Of a DNA stretch of 6,492 bases, positions 1 through 6,250 are shown piece after piece. Position 1 is the stretch's first letter, and each line of letters opens with the position of its first letter. The stretch is from Legionellaceae bacterium. Its GTDB lineage: Bacteria > Pseudomonadota > Gammaproteobacteria > Legionellales > Legionellaceae. Both the position numbers and the translations under genes were made by a program. The notes beneath the pieces are model-generated. The model was not told the DNA's origin, made no database searches, and was given only the letters and a program-made list of their open reading frames with translations. The DNA lies in contig CANJFK010000063.1 in NCBI GenBank assembly GCA_947473535.1, forward strand, positions 1 to 6,492, read 5' to 3'.

Positions 1-1254
1 AGGATTAATATAAATAATTTTAGTTTTTCGTTGCAAGTCACCCTGGATATAAATAAATGAATTTAAATGAGTACCGTCTGGAGGCAGCGTAGGCAAGAAA
101 TGAAGATCCGCTTGCTTGACATCCTCTCGATTTAATTTGCCATCCTCTAATTTAAGTCTACTCAGCTTGCGTTTCATGACCTCTAAAAAATTTTGCTGAT
201 ATACTTTTTTTAGCGCCAACTCAAATGCATTCGTATTTTTAATATCAACTGGTTCCGTCTGTCCATCAGCTCTCATGTAGAACAGCGCCGGATTTTTCTT
301 TGGACCATAACCTTTAGCGGATGTAATTTTATAAACCTCATCCAATAACATCGACGGCAATCGTCTACTACTTACCCTCCGGTCTAAACGGCCCCGAAGC
401 TCATTATAAGCAACCGGACCAAGTTCCGTTTCCTTAATTTCAGTCTCTTCAATTTCACCTTTTTTATTTCTAACCGCGTAAAAGATGCTGTTTTCCTTGG
501 TATAGAGATAAAGTGTGTTATCCAGTGCCAGTTCTTGATCCGGTTGATTAAATTCGAAGTCATACCCTTGAAGAAAAATATAAGAGTTGATACACGTTGT
601 GTCCGTAGGCTCTGGTAATTTTGACATGACGTGAAAGGTACACCCTTTCGCACTGACTTCCTCGTGCAGATTCGTATTGAGCTTCATCATCGTCTTGCGC
701 TCAGCCTTCATGCTGCGGTTCCAAATGCGGTTCAATACCGCCAGAGCGCCGAGCGCAAGACCCACAGGGAAAAGCAAATAACGCAAATCTTCACCCGTTA
801 ACGCACTCACTGCACTCAGCATGCTACGCAGAGCCCGGTAGGCCCATTTCAATGCCTTCAGCAGGTCACGAATATAGGGAGAGAGTATTGCGGCGTAGCG
901 CCTCAACATATTTGCATCATTCTCGCTCGAGACGCTAGCAAGAACAGAAAAACCGACTAAAGCGACCGTTTCAATGATCATAACGACAATGCCACCTGGC
1001 GTTATCATCCAATCATGTACTGCATCGATTACATCAGAAGAAGAGGTAGACGCACCTTCGCTGGCCAAGCAAAGCTCGATAGCGTATTTGGGTATAGTGT
1101 AAGATAGATTGATAGAATCAAGTAAAGCGTACCATGCGTAGATGGCATTATCGTCATTCAGTTTCTTTGCGTACAGACGCCATTGAGTATCCAATTGATT
1201 GGTGACCTGCTCGAAATAACTTGGGTCATCACTACTCTTTTGCTCGGTCGTCAT
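1..1254 (-). CDS. Two-helix membrane protein with internal repeats, unrecognised; C-terminus beyond left edge
   Basis: An open frame of 418 codons runs from ATG at 1254 to the window edge without a stop, so the protein is incomplete at its C-terminus. An in-frame TAG lies seven codons upstream of the ATG, which limits the start to this ATG or a GTG three codons earlier; neither has a clear Shine-Dalgarno. Residues 1-84 are soluble and mostly helical in character. Residues about 87-108 and 158-176 are hydrophobic and look like two membrane helices separated by a basic amphipathic stretch. The rest is soluble, charged and repetitive: LPEPTDTTCINSYIFLQG (213-230) resembles LPPDGTHLNSFIYIQG (390-405), and IFYAVRNKKGE (257-267) resembles LFYMRADGQ (324-332). 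There is no signal peptide. I do not recognise the family. The layout recalls membrane-targeted secreted effectors of Legionella-type bacteria, but the C-terminal secretion signal that would test this is outside the window. The reading frame is well supported; the function is unknown. Confidence 0.85.
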   Translation of the reverse strand, partial: MTTEQKSSDDPSYFEQVTNQLDTQWRLYAKKLNDDNAIYAWYALLDSINLSYTIPKYAIELCLASEGASTSSSDVIDAVHDWMITPGGIVVMIIETVALVGFSVLASVSSENDANMLRRYAAILSPYIRDLLKALKWAYRALRSMLSAVSALTGEDLRYLLFPVGLALGALAVLNRIWNRSMKAERKTMMKLNTNLHEEVSAKGCTFHVMSKLPEPTDTTCINSYIFLQGYDFEFNQPDQELALDNTLYLYTKENSIFYAVRNKKGEIEETEIKETELGPVAYNELRGRLDRRVSSRRLPSMLLDEVYKITSAKGYGPKKNPALFYMRADGQTEPVDIKNTNAFELALKKVYQQNFLEVMKRKLSRLKLEDGKLNREDVKQADLHFLPTLPPDGTHLNSFIYIQGDLQRKTKIIYINP

Positions 1255-1325
1255 GCATTTCACAGGCAGCGGCTAAGATGGTGCACATTGTAACTGGGTC
1301 ACTGCGAAATGGCAAGGATATCTTC

Positions 1326-1341
1326 AAATTGATTTCAATTT
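1326..1341. repeat. Small inverted repeat in the leader of the left gene
   Basis: AAATTG and CAATTT form a perfect 6-base inverted repeat around ATTT. It lies about 20 bases downstream of the start predicted from the minus-strand extended -10. It could be an operator half-site pair or a weak leader hairpin. In A/T-rich DNA a repeat this size can also arise by chance. Confidence 0.25.
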
Positions 1342-1367
1342 AACCAAGAACTACAGGCCCATCGGAG

Positions 1368-1376
1368 ATTATATCA
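1368..1376 (-). promoter_or_regulatory. Extended -10 promoter of the left membrane-protein gene
   Basis: Read on the minus strand, this is TGATATAAT: a perfect TATAAT preceded by TG with one base between, the extended -10 form that tolerates a poor -35. No good -35 hexamer is seen 16-18 bases upstream, where the DNA is A/T-rich. Transcription would start near 1361, leaving a leader of roughly 107 bases before the ATG at 1254. Predicted from sequence only. Confidence 0.5.
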
Positions 1377-1416
1377 TAAAAAACAATAAATAATAGAAAA
1401 TTAAAACAGCGCCCTA

Positions 1417-1446
1417 CTGTGCCTACAGACACAAATCTGCTAAGAT
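1417..1446 (+). promoter_or_regulatory. Candidate promoter of the protease/7TM/ATP-grasp operon
   Basis: TAAGAT at 1441-1446 matches four of six -10 positions and is preceded by TGC (1438-1440), giving an extended -10 form. The -35 region is poor. A short palindrome, CTGT-N4-ACAG (1417-1428), covers the place where a -35 box would sit and might be a regulator site. Transcription would start near 1453, about 30 bases before the ATG at 1483. This is the only promoter-like signal just upstream of the operon. Confidence 0.35.
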
Positions 1447-1482
1447 CGGCAACATTTCACACACTGGTATGTTGGAGATTTA

Positions 1483-2004
1483 ATGCGGGTATTTACGCTC
1501 CTCTTTCTTTTTTGGTCATCATTAGCGGGACACGCTATGGCAAATAATGAAAAAATAACTTATGGCTACATTGAAAAAGCAACATTAGTTGACAACGATC
1601 TAACCTTATCAGCAAAACTTGATACAGGCGCCAAATCTGCATCGTTAAACGCCATCCACATCACGGAGATCACGGTCGATGATAAGCCTTATCTAAGCTT
1701 CATTGTGCCGAGTAAAGAAGGCGACATTCCATTCAAATGTGAATACGTAGGCAAGGTCAACATTAAAATTCGCGCAGGTGAAACGTCCGTAAGCCCTTTA
1801 CTAAGAAAATCAATTAAACGTCCTGTCGTGCTCATGCGCATCAGACTCGCGGAGTCCGAGCAAATGGTTCGCGTCAATCTTACCAACCGCAAGCGATTCA
1901 TTTACCCACTACTACTGGGCAGAGAGGCTCTCATTGCATTTAATGGCGTCGTTGATCCTCAATTAAAATACACCATTCCAGCACAAAAATCAGGTCTAAA
2001 ATGA
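1483..2004 (+). CDS. Exported retropepsin-like aspartic protease (RimK/LysX-associated 'ATP-dependent zinc protease' family)
   Basis: This 173-residue protein begins with a clear signal peptide (hydrophobic residues 3-15, likely cleavage after Ala-Met-Ala at 20), so it should act in the periplasm. The mature part has the family hallmarks: LDTGAKSASLNA at 46-57 with the aspartic-protease DTG (47-49), a central R-P-V-V strand near 113-116, VNLTNRKRFIYPLLLGREAL at 131-150 and VDP at 157-159. The family is usually annotated as an ATP-dependent zinc protease, but the DTG motif and fold relationship point to a retropepsin-type aspartic peptidase that works as a dimer. The cytoplasmic relative RimB is linked to RimK-type glutamate ligases. 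GGAG at 1474-1477, five bases before the ATG, supports the start. It is the first gene of a three-gene operon and its stop overlaps the next start as ATGA. Family assignment is strong; the substrate is unknown. Confidence 0.9.
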   Translation: MRVFTLLFLFWSSLAGHAMANNEKITYGYIEKATLVDNDLTLSAKLDTGAKSASLNAIHITEITVDDKPYLSFIVPSKEGDIPFKCEYVGKVNIKIRAGETSVSPLLRKSIKRPVVLMRIRLAESEQMVRVNLTNRKRFIYPLLLGREALIAFNGVVDPQLKYTIPAQKSGLK

Positions 2005-3527
2005 ACTCAAATAAACGCCATTTATACGGTTTAATTATCACGTTATTTTTAGTCGGCATGGGTGTTTTTTTCTATCGCCACCTTATTCTTGATGTGCCCT
2101 TAACCGATACCGAAAATGTCAACAGCTGGATGATCGAGGCCAACCTTCGATTCGTTGCTGAACGGAATATCCCGGTAAAAGCAAGTTTCACGATACCGTA
2201 CATGCCACCGCACTTTGCGATTCTTGATGAATATTTCGTTGCTCAAAACTATGGCGTGACCACAAACTTAACTGGGGATAATCGTCGCGCTGTTTGGTCA
2301 TTGAGACGAAGTACCGGCCGCCCTCAATCACTATATTATCGCGCTATTTTTCGTGAAACAGATAACGATGACGCATACATCGCGAAGCCACCTAGACTCA
2401 AAATAATGCCCTTAGAAGAAAACATAAAAACAGCCGTAGATACGATTATCGGGCAAGCTCGCCAGTCATCAGCAGACATTCAAACATTTGCACAGGGCAC
2501 TATCAAAGAGCTTAGCAAAAAAGATGGGAACGCAAAATTACTTGTTGGTAATGATTTCAGTGATTACAAGGTCGTTAATGCTGTCATTATGATACTAAAC
2601 CAAGCGAAAATCTATGCTATGCCTATTCAGGGCATCAATTTAAAACAACAGAACAAAGCCGATTTCAAATTATTTCTTGCTGTATATAATGGCAAAGAAT
2701 GGACCTATATTAACCCACGAACAGGCACGACGGGCCTGCCTAAAGATTTTCTTGTTTGGCAATATGGTGGCGAGCCTATGTTTGATGTGCTCGGGGGGAA
2801 AAAACCACAATTTTCCCTGACCGTATCGCCTACACCAATCAACGCGCTGAGTGTCGCCAAGGCACACGGCTTACAAACTGAATCGCAATTATTACGCTTT
2901 TCTTTATTACAGCTCCCAGTCAATGTTCAAGAAACATATAAAATATTACTCACGGTTCCAGTAGGTGCATTTATTATTTTATTACTCCGTAATTTTATTG
3001 GGCTAAGTACATTCGGGACATTCATGCCCGTATTGATTGCACTAGCCTTTCGCGAAACACATGTTATCTGGGGCATCATTTTATTTACGATCATTGTCTC
3101 GTTTGGACTGATTGCACGTTTTTATCTGGATCAGCTACGCTTACTTCTAGTTCCTAGACTCGCAGCCATTCTGACGGTTGTGATTATGTTGATGATATTT
3201 ATCAGTGTGGTAAGCCAAAATCTTGAGCTCGAGTCCGGATTATCGGTGGCATTATTTCCGATGGTAATACTAACCATGACCATTGAACGAATGTGTATCA
3301 CCTGGGATGAACGTGGCGCTTATGACGCGCTCAAATCGGGCGTAGGCAGCCTGGTTGCCGCCGTCATTGCATTTGGTGCCATGAATTATGCGCCCATGCA
3401 ATATTTGGTTTTTGCTTTTCCTGAGTTATTATTGGCATTGTTATCTCTTATATTATGGTTTGGCCAATATCGCGGATACCGCTTGTTTGAACTATTTCGA
3501 TTCAGCGCACTGGCTGGAGCGAAATAA
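2001..3527 (+). CDS. Inactive transglutaminase-like domain fused to seven membrane helices (Transglut_i_TM / 7TM_transglut)
   Basis: This 508-residue protein has an N-terminal anchor (about 9-30), a large soluble domain (about 35-310) and a C-terminal block of hydrophobic segments near 313-330, 337-350, 355-373, 386-404, 412-428, 446-462 and 467-487, fitting seven helices. The soluble part ends in a transglutaminase-like stretch (about 175-260, including KEWTYINPRTGTTGLP at 232-247). The only cysteine in the whole protein is Cys432, between membrane segments, so the Cys-His-Asp triad of active transglutaminases cannot form; this agrees with the known 'inactive' family. Length and order match that family. 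The anchor topology places the domain in the periplasm, where it may bind peptides or proteins. The ATG overlaps the upstream stop by four bases with only a weak AGG (1992-1994), so translation is probably coupled. It is the middle gene of the cassette, between the protease and the ligase. Confidence 0.9.
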   Translation: MNSNKRHLYGLIITLFLVGMGVFFYRHLILDVPLTDTENVNSWMIEANLRFVAERNIPVKASFTIPYMPPHFAILDEYFVAQNYGVTTNLTGDNRRAVWSLRRSTGRPQSLYYRAIFRETDNDDAYIAKPPRLKIMPLEENIKTAVDTIIGQARQSSADIQTFAQGTIKELSKKDGNAKLLVGNDFSDYKVVNAVIMILNQAKIYAMPIQGINLKQQNKADFKLFLAVYNGKEWTYINPRTGTTGLPKDFLVWQYGGEPMFDVLGGKKPQFSLTVSPTPINALSVAKAHGLQTESQLLRFSLLQLPVNVQETYKILLTVPVGAFIILLLRNFIGLSTFGTFMPVLIALAFRETHVIWGIILFTIIVSFGLIARFYLDQLRLLLVPRLAAILTVVIMLMIFISVVSQNLELESGLSVALFPMVILTMTIERMCITWDERGAYDALKSGVGSLVAAVIAFGAMNYAPMQYLVFAFPELLLALLSLILWFGQYRGYRLFELFRFSALAGAK

Positions 3528-4480
3528 TGTGGAAGACATACCATCGATTACATAAAGGCGGCATTTTAAGCATTAACCGACGAAACAGTGATTATGTATT
3601 ACGCTATAATCGGCGTAAACTTTATCCGCTGGTTGACGATAAATTAAAAACCAAACGACTAGCGCTACAATCAACGATTGCCGTACCTGCACTTTATGAG
3701 CTCATCGAAACCGAACATCAGATCAAGTCATTGGATCAATTACTTCAACCTTACTCCGATTTCGTCGTCAAGCCGGCGTGCGGAGCGGGAGGAGATGGCA
3801 TCCTCGTCATCACTGATCGCGTTTTTGGCCGCTATCGCCAGATAAATGGCAAGCTATTAACCAGCCAAGAGCTAAGCTACCATCTCTCTTGCCTGCTCTC
3901 CGGCGCATATAGCCTTGGTGGGCATCCCGATTATGCGATTATTGAGCGCCGAGTTATTGTTGACCCTGTGTTTGCTGAAGTGAGTCACGAAGGCGTGCCC
4001 GACATCCGGATTATTAGTCTTCTTGGTTATCCCGCCATGGCGATGGTTCGTTTGCCAACGCGCTTATCGGGCGGCAAAGCAAATTTGCATCAAGGGGCAA
4101 TTGGTGTTGGCGTTAACTTAGCCACGGGCATGACGCTTGGCGGTGTTTTTCATAACGATGCTATTGATTACCACCCCGACACGTTGAAACCAATCATTAA
4201 TATCAAAGTGCCTTATTGGGACAAAATTCTAGAAATTGCAGCTAGTTGTTATGAATTGACAGGATTAGGGTATCTTGGCGTGGATATTGTCTTGGATAAA
4301 GATCACGGCCCATTAATGCTCGAGTTAAATGCTCGCCCTGGATTAAACATTCAAATTGCCAATCGAGAAGGCGTGTTGCAACGCTACCGCACCATCGAAG
4401 CACACCATGCTGCCATGCAGGGGCAGGAATCAATCGCAACACGCGTTGCATTTAGCCAAGAGCAGTTTGCGCGGCCATAG
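3527..4480 (+). CDS. ATP-grasp alpha-L-glutamate ligase-like protein (RimK-related, ATPgrasp_ST type)
   Basis: This 317-residue cytoplasmic protein has no signal peptide or membrane helix. The start region (GGILSINRRNSDYVLRYN, 11-28, then LYPLVDDKLKTKRLA, 32-46) is typical of the RimK-related glutamate-ligase-like family. ATP-grasp motifs follow in order: FVVKPACGAGGDGILVI at 79-95 (nucleotide-binding lysine and glycine-rich loop), IIERRV at 138-143, PDIRII at 158-163, GGKANLHQGAIGVG at 182-195, and the metal-binding MLELNARPGL at 264-273 with Glu266 and Asn268, helped by Asp253. All expected catalytic positions appear intact. The family is predicted to form an amide bond between an amino acid or peptide carboxylate and an amine using ATP; the actual acceptor is unknown. 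The start overlaps the upstream TAA by one base (TAATG), with GGAG at 3516-3519 seven bases before it. It is the last gene of the operon, ending 19 bases before the convergent peptidase gene. Confidence 0.9.
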   Translation: MWKTYHRLHKGGILSINRRNSDYVLRYNRRKLYPLVDDKLKTKRLALQSTIAVPALYELIETEHQIKSLDQLLQPYSDFVVKPACGAGGDGILVITDRVFGRYRQINGKLLTSQELSYHLSCLLSGAYSLGGHPDYAIIERRVIVDPVFAEVSHEGVPDIRIISLLGYPAMAMVRLPTRLSGGKANLHQGAIGVGVNLATGMTLGGVFHNDAIDYHPDTLKPIINIKVPYWDKILEIAASCYELTGLGYLGVDIVLDKDHGPLMLELNARPGLNIQIANREGVLQRYRTIEAHHAAMQGQESIATRVAFSQEQFARP

Positions 4481-4511
4481 CCGCACAAGGTATGCGATCC
4501 TATTCTTGTGC
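4471..4511. terminator. Stem-loops between convergent genes, possible bidirectional terminator
   Basis: Two inverted repeats span the 19-base gap between the convergent stops. GCGGC-CATA-GCCGC (4471-4484) covers the end of the ATP-grasp gene, and GCACAAG (4483-4489) pairs with CTTGTGC (4505-4511) across 15 bases, covering the stop of the peptidase gene. The two share two bases, so they would compete. Neither is followed by a T-tract on either strand, so they are not classic intrinsic terminators. With so little room, the transcripts probably overlap. Confidence 0.25.
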
Positions 4512-5573
4512 AACAATCGGTAACGCACTAATCTGCTGTACTTCGATGGCTAATGCCTTAAAATAGTCATATGACATATAAAAATCACCTTGATCGCCAA
4601 TATTCTTGCCCCAAGAGTTGCGTAGCGTTAGCAGGCCTTGATGTACATGGCCTTGAAGATCAACGGCCATGGCGTCATCATTATAACCCGTAATAACCAT
4701 TTCATGACCCGCAAATTCTAATTTCGACTCAATGGCGGCTGCAATGTCAGGCGTGAGCACCCAACTATCAAATAAACCGTGATGTGTGCCAACAGCGCCA
4801 GCCAAGCCTAAATCAACCTCCGGCAGCAATACGCCAAAGGTCAGGCGATCACCGTCACTCAATGCATCTTTTACATTATTGAGTATTTTATCCATATCCG
4901 TTTTATCCAAGACAACATGATACATGTCTAGCAAAGGAAACCAAACAACCTGATCCAGTTCCTCACTGATTTGGTGATACTGTTCTACAGACATCCCTGC
5001 AACTGGCGCTTCGCCACCCAGCGGATACTCCGTTAAATCACCACAGCCACTAGCCCGTTGTTGAGCCTTGCCCACCACGCCAAAAGTAGTCATTTGATTC
5101 AACACAATGCCGCCAAATGATCCATCCCAGCCACTCGGCATATAAGCATTTTCCTCAAGGTAACGGCCTAATTGCAACTGACATAATTGACTAATATAGT
5201 CCCCTTTATCCAATGCCGCATCAACGGCCGCTGAAGCAGCAAACGTCACACAGGTACCATGACCGCCCTGATTCAACACAGGCACATTGCCCATTCCCCG
5301 CTGAACCTGCCGCGGATGACGCGTCATAGACAACAATGGCTTATGTTCTTCGTTGATGGCTTTATCGGCCCGATGACTGATCGTATGTTGCGCTTGAGCT
5401 GATAACTGGATTTTTAATAAAGTAACGTGCTGAATGCCGGGCTGTGTCATCAGTAAGTGCGCGGCATTAGGACGTTTAACCGGCTGCTTAAAACTACCAA
5501 CCAATTTAATATCCTGTGCAATGGCCACGCCACTCATCAAGAACGTTAAAAAGACCCATCGCGTTAACTTCAT
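4500..5573 (-). CDS. Secreted C1-family (papain-like) cysteine peptidase
   Basis: This 357-residue protein starts with a signal peptide (hydrophobic 6-18, likely cleavage near Ala-Ile-Ala-Gln at 17-20) and should be exported. Residues about 20-97 look like a propeptide or N-terminal extension. The papain-family catalytic elements are in order: Gln102 (oxyanion hole) and the nucleophile Cys107 in NQGGHGTCVTFAASAA (101-116), His290 in AGHEMVITGYND (288-299), and Asn319 in LRNSWGKNIGDQGDFYMSYD (317-336). The residue after the cysteine is Val instead of the usual Trp, and an insertion of roughly 100 residues (about 185-285) separates the two halves, so it is a divergent bacterial C1 member. Cys131 and Cys177 could form a disulphide. 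GGAGA at 5581-5585, seven bases before the ATG, supports the start. It is convergent with the ATP-grasp operon and has its own promoter downstream of a terminator. The substrate is unknown: host protein, envelope protein and nutrient digestion are all possible. Confidence 0.9.
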   Translation of the reverse strand: MKLTRWVFLTFLMSGVAIAQDIKLVGSFKQPVKRPNAAHLLMTQPGIQHVTLLKIQLSAQAQHTISHRADKAINEEHKPLLSMTRHPRQVQRGMGNVPVLNQGGHGTCVTFAASAAVDAALDKGDYISQLCQLQLGRYLEENAYMPSGWDGSFGGIVLNQMTTFGVVGKAQQRASGCGDLTEYPLGGEAPVAGMSVEQYHQISEELDQVVWFPLLDMYHVVLDKTDMDKILNNVKDALSDGDRLTFGVLLPEVDLGLAGAVGTHHGLFDSWVLTPDIAAAIESKLEFAGHEMVITGYNDDAMAVDLQGHVHQGLLTLRNSWGKNIGDQGDFYMSYDYFKALAIEVQQISALPIVAQE

Positions 5574-5614
5574 AAGATAATCTCCAATAAAAATTTGAAT
5601 TTCGCATGAGCGAG

Positions 5615-5623
5615 ATTATCACA
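5615..5623 (-). promoter_or_regulatory. Extended -10 promoter of the C1 peptidase gene
   Basis: The minus strand reads TGTGATAAT: GATAAT matches five of six -10 positions and follows TG with one base between. The -35 position falls in the T-rich tail of the preceding terminator and matches poorly. The start would be near 5608, giving a leader of about 35 bases. Because the terminator of the upstream gene ends just before it, this promoter would make the peptidase gene an independent unit. Confidence 0.45.
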
Positions 5624-5635
5624 CGCAGGATCATT

Positions 5636-5661
5636 AAAAAAGGCGCTTATGCAGCGCCTTT
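5636..5661 (-). terminator. Rho-independent terminator of the Gly/Tyr/His-rich protein gene
   Basis: Read on the minus strand, AAAGGCGCT and AGCGCCTTT form a perfect 9-base stem around the 5-base loop GCATA. It is followed by a run of six T (complement of the A-run at 5636-5641, whose last three bases also belong to the stem). It begins about 20 bases after the stop of the gene at 5681-5989. The A-run on the other side does not give a comparable U-tract for plus-strand transcripts. Confidence 0.85.
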
Positions 5662-5680
5662 GCCTAAAAGATACCTTGAT

Positions 5681-5989
5681 TTACCGACGATAATAACCAC
5701 CATGATGGTACACATTACCATTGCGGTAAGTAGTGCTGTGGTGATATGCACCCCCACGATACCCATTATAAGTACCACCTCGATGGTAATAACCATTTCT
5801 ACCGTTAGAATATCCGTTACGATATCCATAGCCATAGTATGGCGTGCTGGGCACATAAATCGACGGCCCGCCTGGCAAAACCACTACCGCGGCATAGGCT
5901 GACTGGCTAAAGGTTGCCGTTAACAAAACCAAAGAAACGACAAACAAAAGAGATAAATACATCCTATTGATATTTATATAATTTTCCAT
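5681..5989 (-). CDS. Small secreted Gly/Tyr/His-rich protein, function unknown
   Basis: This is a 102-residue protein with a signal peptide: hydrophobic residues 11-25 and likely cleavage after Ala-Tyr-Ala at 33. The mature part of about 69 residues begins with AVVVLPGGPSIYVPSTP (34-50) and then becomes low-complexity, rich in Tyr, Gly, Asn, Arg and His. It has repeated short YRNG/YNGYRGG units and two His-His pairs (83-84 and 95-96), and contains no cysteine after cleavage. Such small tyrosine-rich exported proteins are common as hypotheticals in gammaproteobacteria; His pairs could bind metal, but that is a guess. The chosen ATG follows an unusual GGGGG at 5994-5998 with four bases between. 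The Met at residue 10 is a poorer alternative, with only AGG directly next to it; the signal peptide survives either way. A promoter upstream and a strong terminator downstream make it a single-gene unit, which supports it being real. Confidence 0.75.
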   Translation of the reverse strand: MENYININRMYLSLLFVVSLVLLTATFSQSAYAAVVVLPGGPSIYVPSTPYYGYGYRNGYSNGRNGYYHRGGTYNGYRGGAYHHSTTYRNGNVYHHGGYYRR

Positions 5990-6021
5990 AAGACCCCCGG
6001 TCGGCTATTAAATTAAACTTC

Positions 6022-6040
6022 TAGTCTTAATAATAGACTA
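6022..6040. promoter_or_regulatory. Inverted repeat over the -10 box, possible operator
   Basis: TAGTCT (6022-6027) and AGACTA (6035-6040) are perfect inverted arms around a 7-base A/T-only centre. The repeat covers the predicted -10 box and start site of the Gly/Tyr/His-rich gene, where a dimeric repressor would block transcription. No known regulator consensus is recognised. Confidence 0.4.
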
Positions 6041-6057
6041 CTATTGCTCGTTTGCAA
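6030..6057 (-). promoter_or_regulatory. Promoter of the Gly/Tyr/His-rich protein gene
   Basis: On the minus strand a -35 box TTGCAA (6052-6057, four of six matches) is followed after 16 bases by a -10 box TATTAT (6030-6035, five of six). Transcription would start near 6023, about 33 bases before the ATG at 5989. The -10 box lies mainly inside the loop of an inverted repeat at 6022-6040. Confidence 0.5.
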
Positions 6058-6069
6058 GCGAAAACACGT

Positions 6070-6100
6070 CCAATGCAAGATGCGAATTGCACCATATTGG
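6070..6100. repeat. Imperfect stem-loop
   Basis: CCAATGCAA (6070-6078) can pair with TTGC (6087-6090) and then ATTGG (6096-6100), leaving a 5-base bulge (ACCAT) and an 8-base loop. It lies just upstream of the -35 box of the minus-strand promoter. No role can be assigned. Confidence 0.2.
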
Positions 6101-6160
6101 ATAATTAAGCGGTTAAACACTAGACTTAATTCATGCGTAGCATCTCTACTGGTTTGATAG

Positions 6161-6173
6161 ATATCAGTGATAT
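6161..6173. repeat. 13-base palindrome, operator-like
   Basis: ATATCA and TGATAT are perfect 6-base arms around a single G. The compact, odd-centred form is typical of a site for a dimeric regulator, but no gene start or promoter is adjacent: the nearest predicted -35 box is about 100 bases away. It could be chance. Confidence 0.2.
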
Positions 6174-6186
6174 ACCCTTTACGGAT

Positions 6187-6247
6187 GAGTTTTAGGTGTT
6201 TTAGGCGACTATACTGGACTCTAAACGTACCGATTTTCCTAAAACTC
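6187..6247. repeat. 10-base inverted repeat with extra TTTTAGG copy
   Basis: GAGTTTTAGG (6187-6196) has a perfect inverted partner CCTAAAACTC (6238-6247), 41 bases apart. A further direct copy of TTTTAGG begins nine bases after the one in the left arm, giving two direct and one inverted copies. The right arm ends only three bases before the pair of hairpins that follows, so the two may be parts of one repeat element. Confidence 0.4.
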
Positions 6248-6250
6248 GCA

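Noticed and set aside
384..653. Minus-strand open frame of 89 codons
   Set aside because: It is an out-of-frame shadow inside the 418-codon frame of the left membrane protein, which covers it fully and has sensible composition.
1417..1428. CTGT-N4-ACAG considered as a LexA (SOS) box
   Set aside because: The gammaproteobacterial LexA box needs eight bases between CTGT and ACAG; here there are four.
2670..2923. Two overlapping minus-strand open frames
   Set aside because: They are antisense to the soluble-domain coding region of the seven-helix gene and resemble no family.
4242..4451. Minus-strand open frame of 69 codons
   Set aside because: It is antisense to the conserved C-terminal ATP-grasp motifs, which fixes the coding strand as plus.
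5606..5902. Plus-strand open frame of 98 codons
   Set aside because: It lies antisense over the terminator and most of the Gly/Tyr/His-rich gene, and its Ile/Thr/Val-rich composition is the mirror of that repetitive coding sequence. It has no ribosome site.
6026..6034. CTTAATAAT considered as a PmrA-type site
   Set aside because: Only one half-site is visible and no second direct copy follows at the expected spacing.
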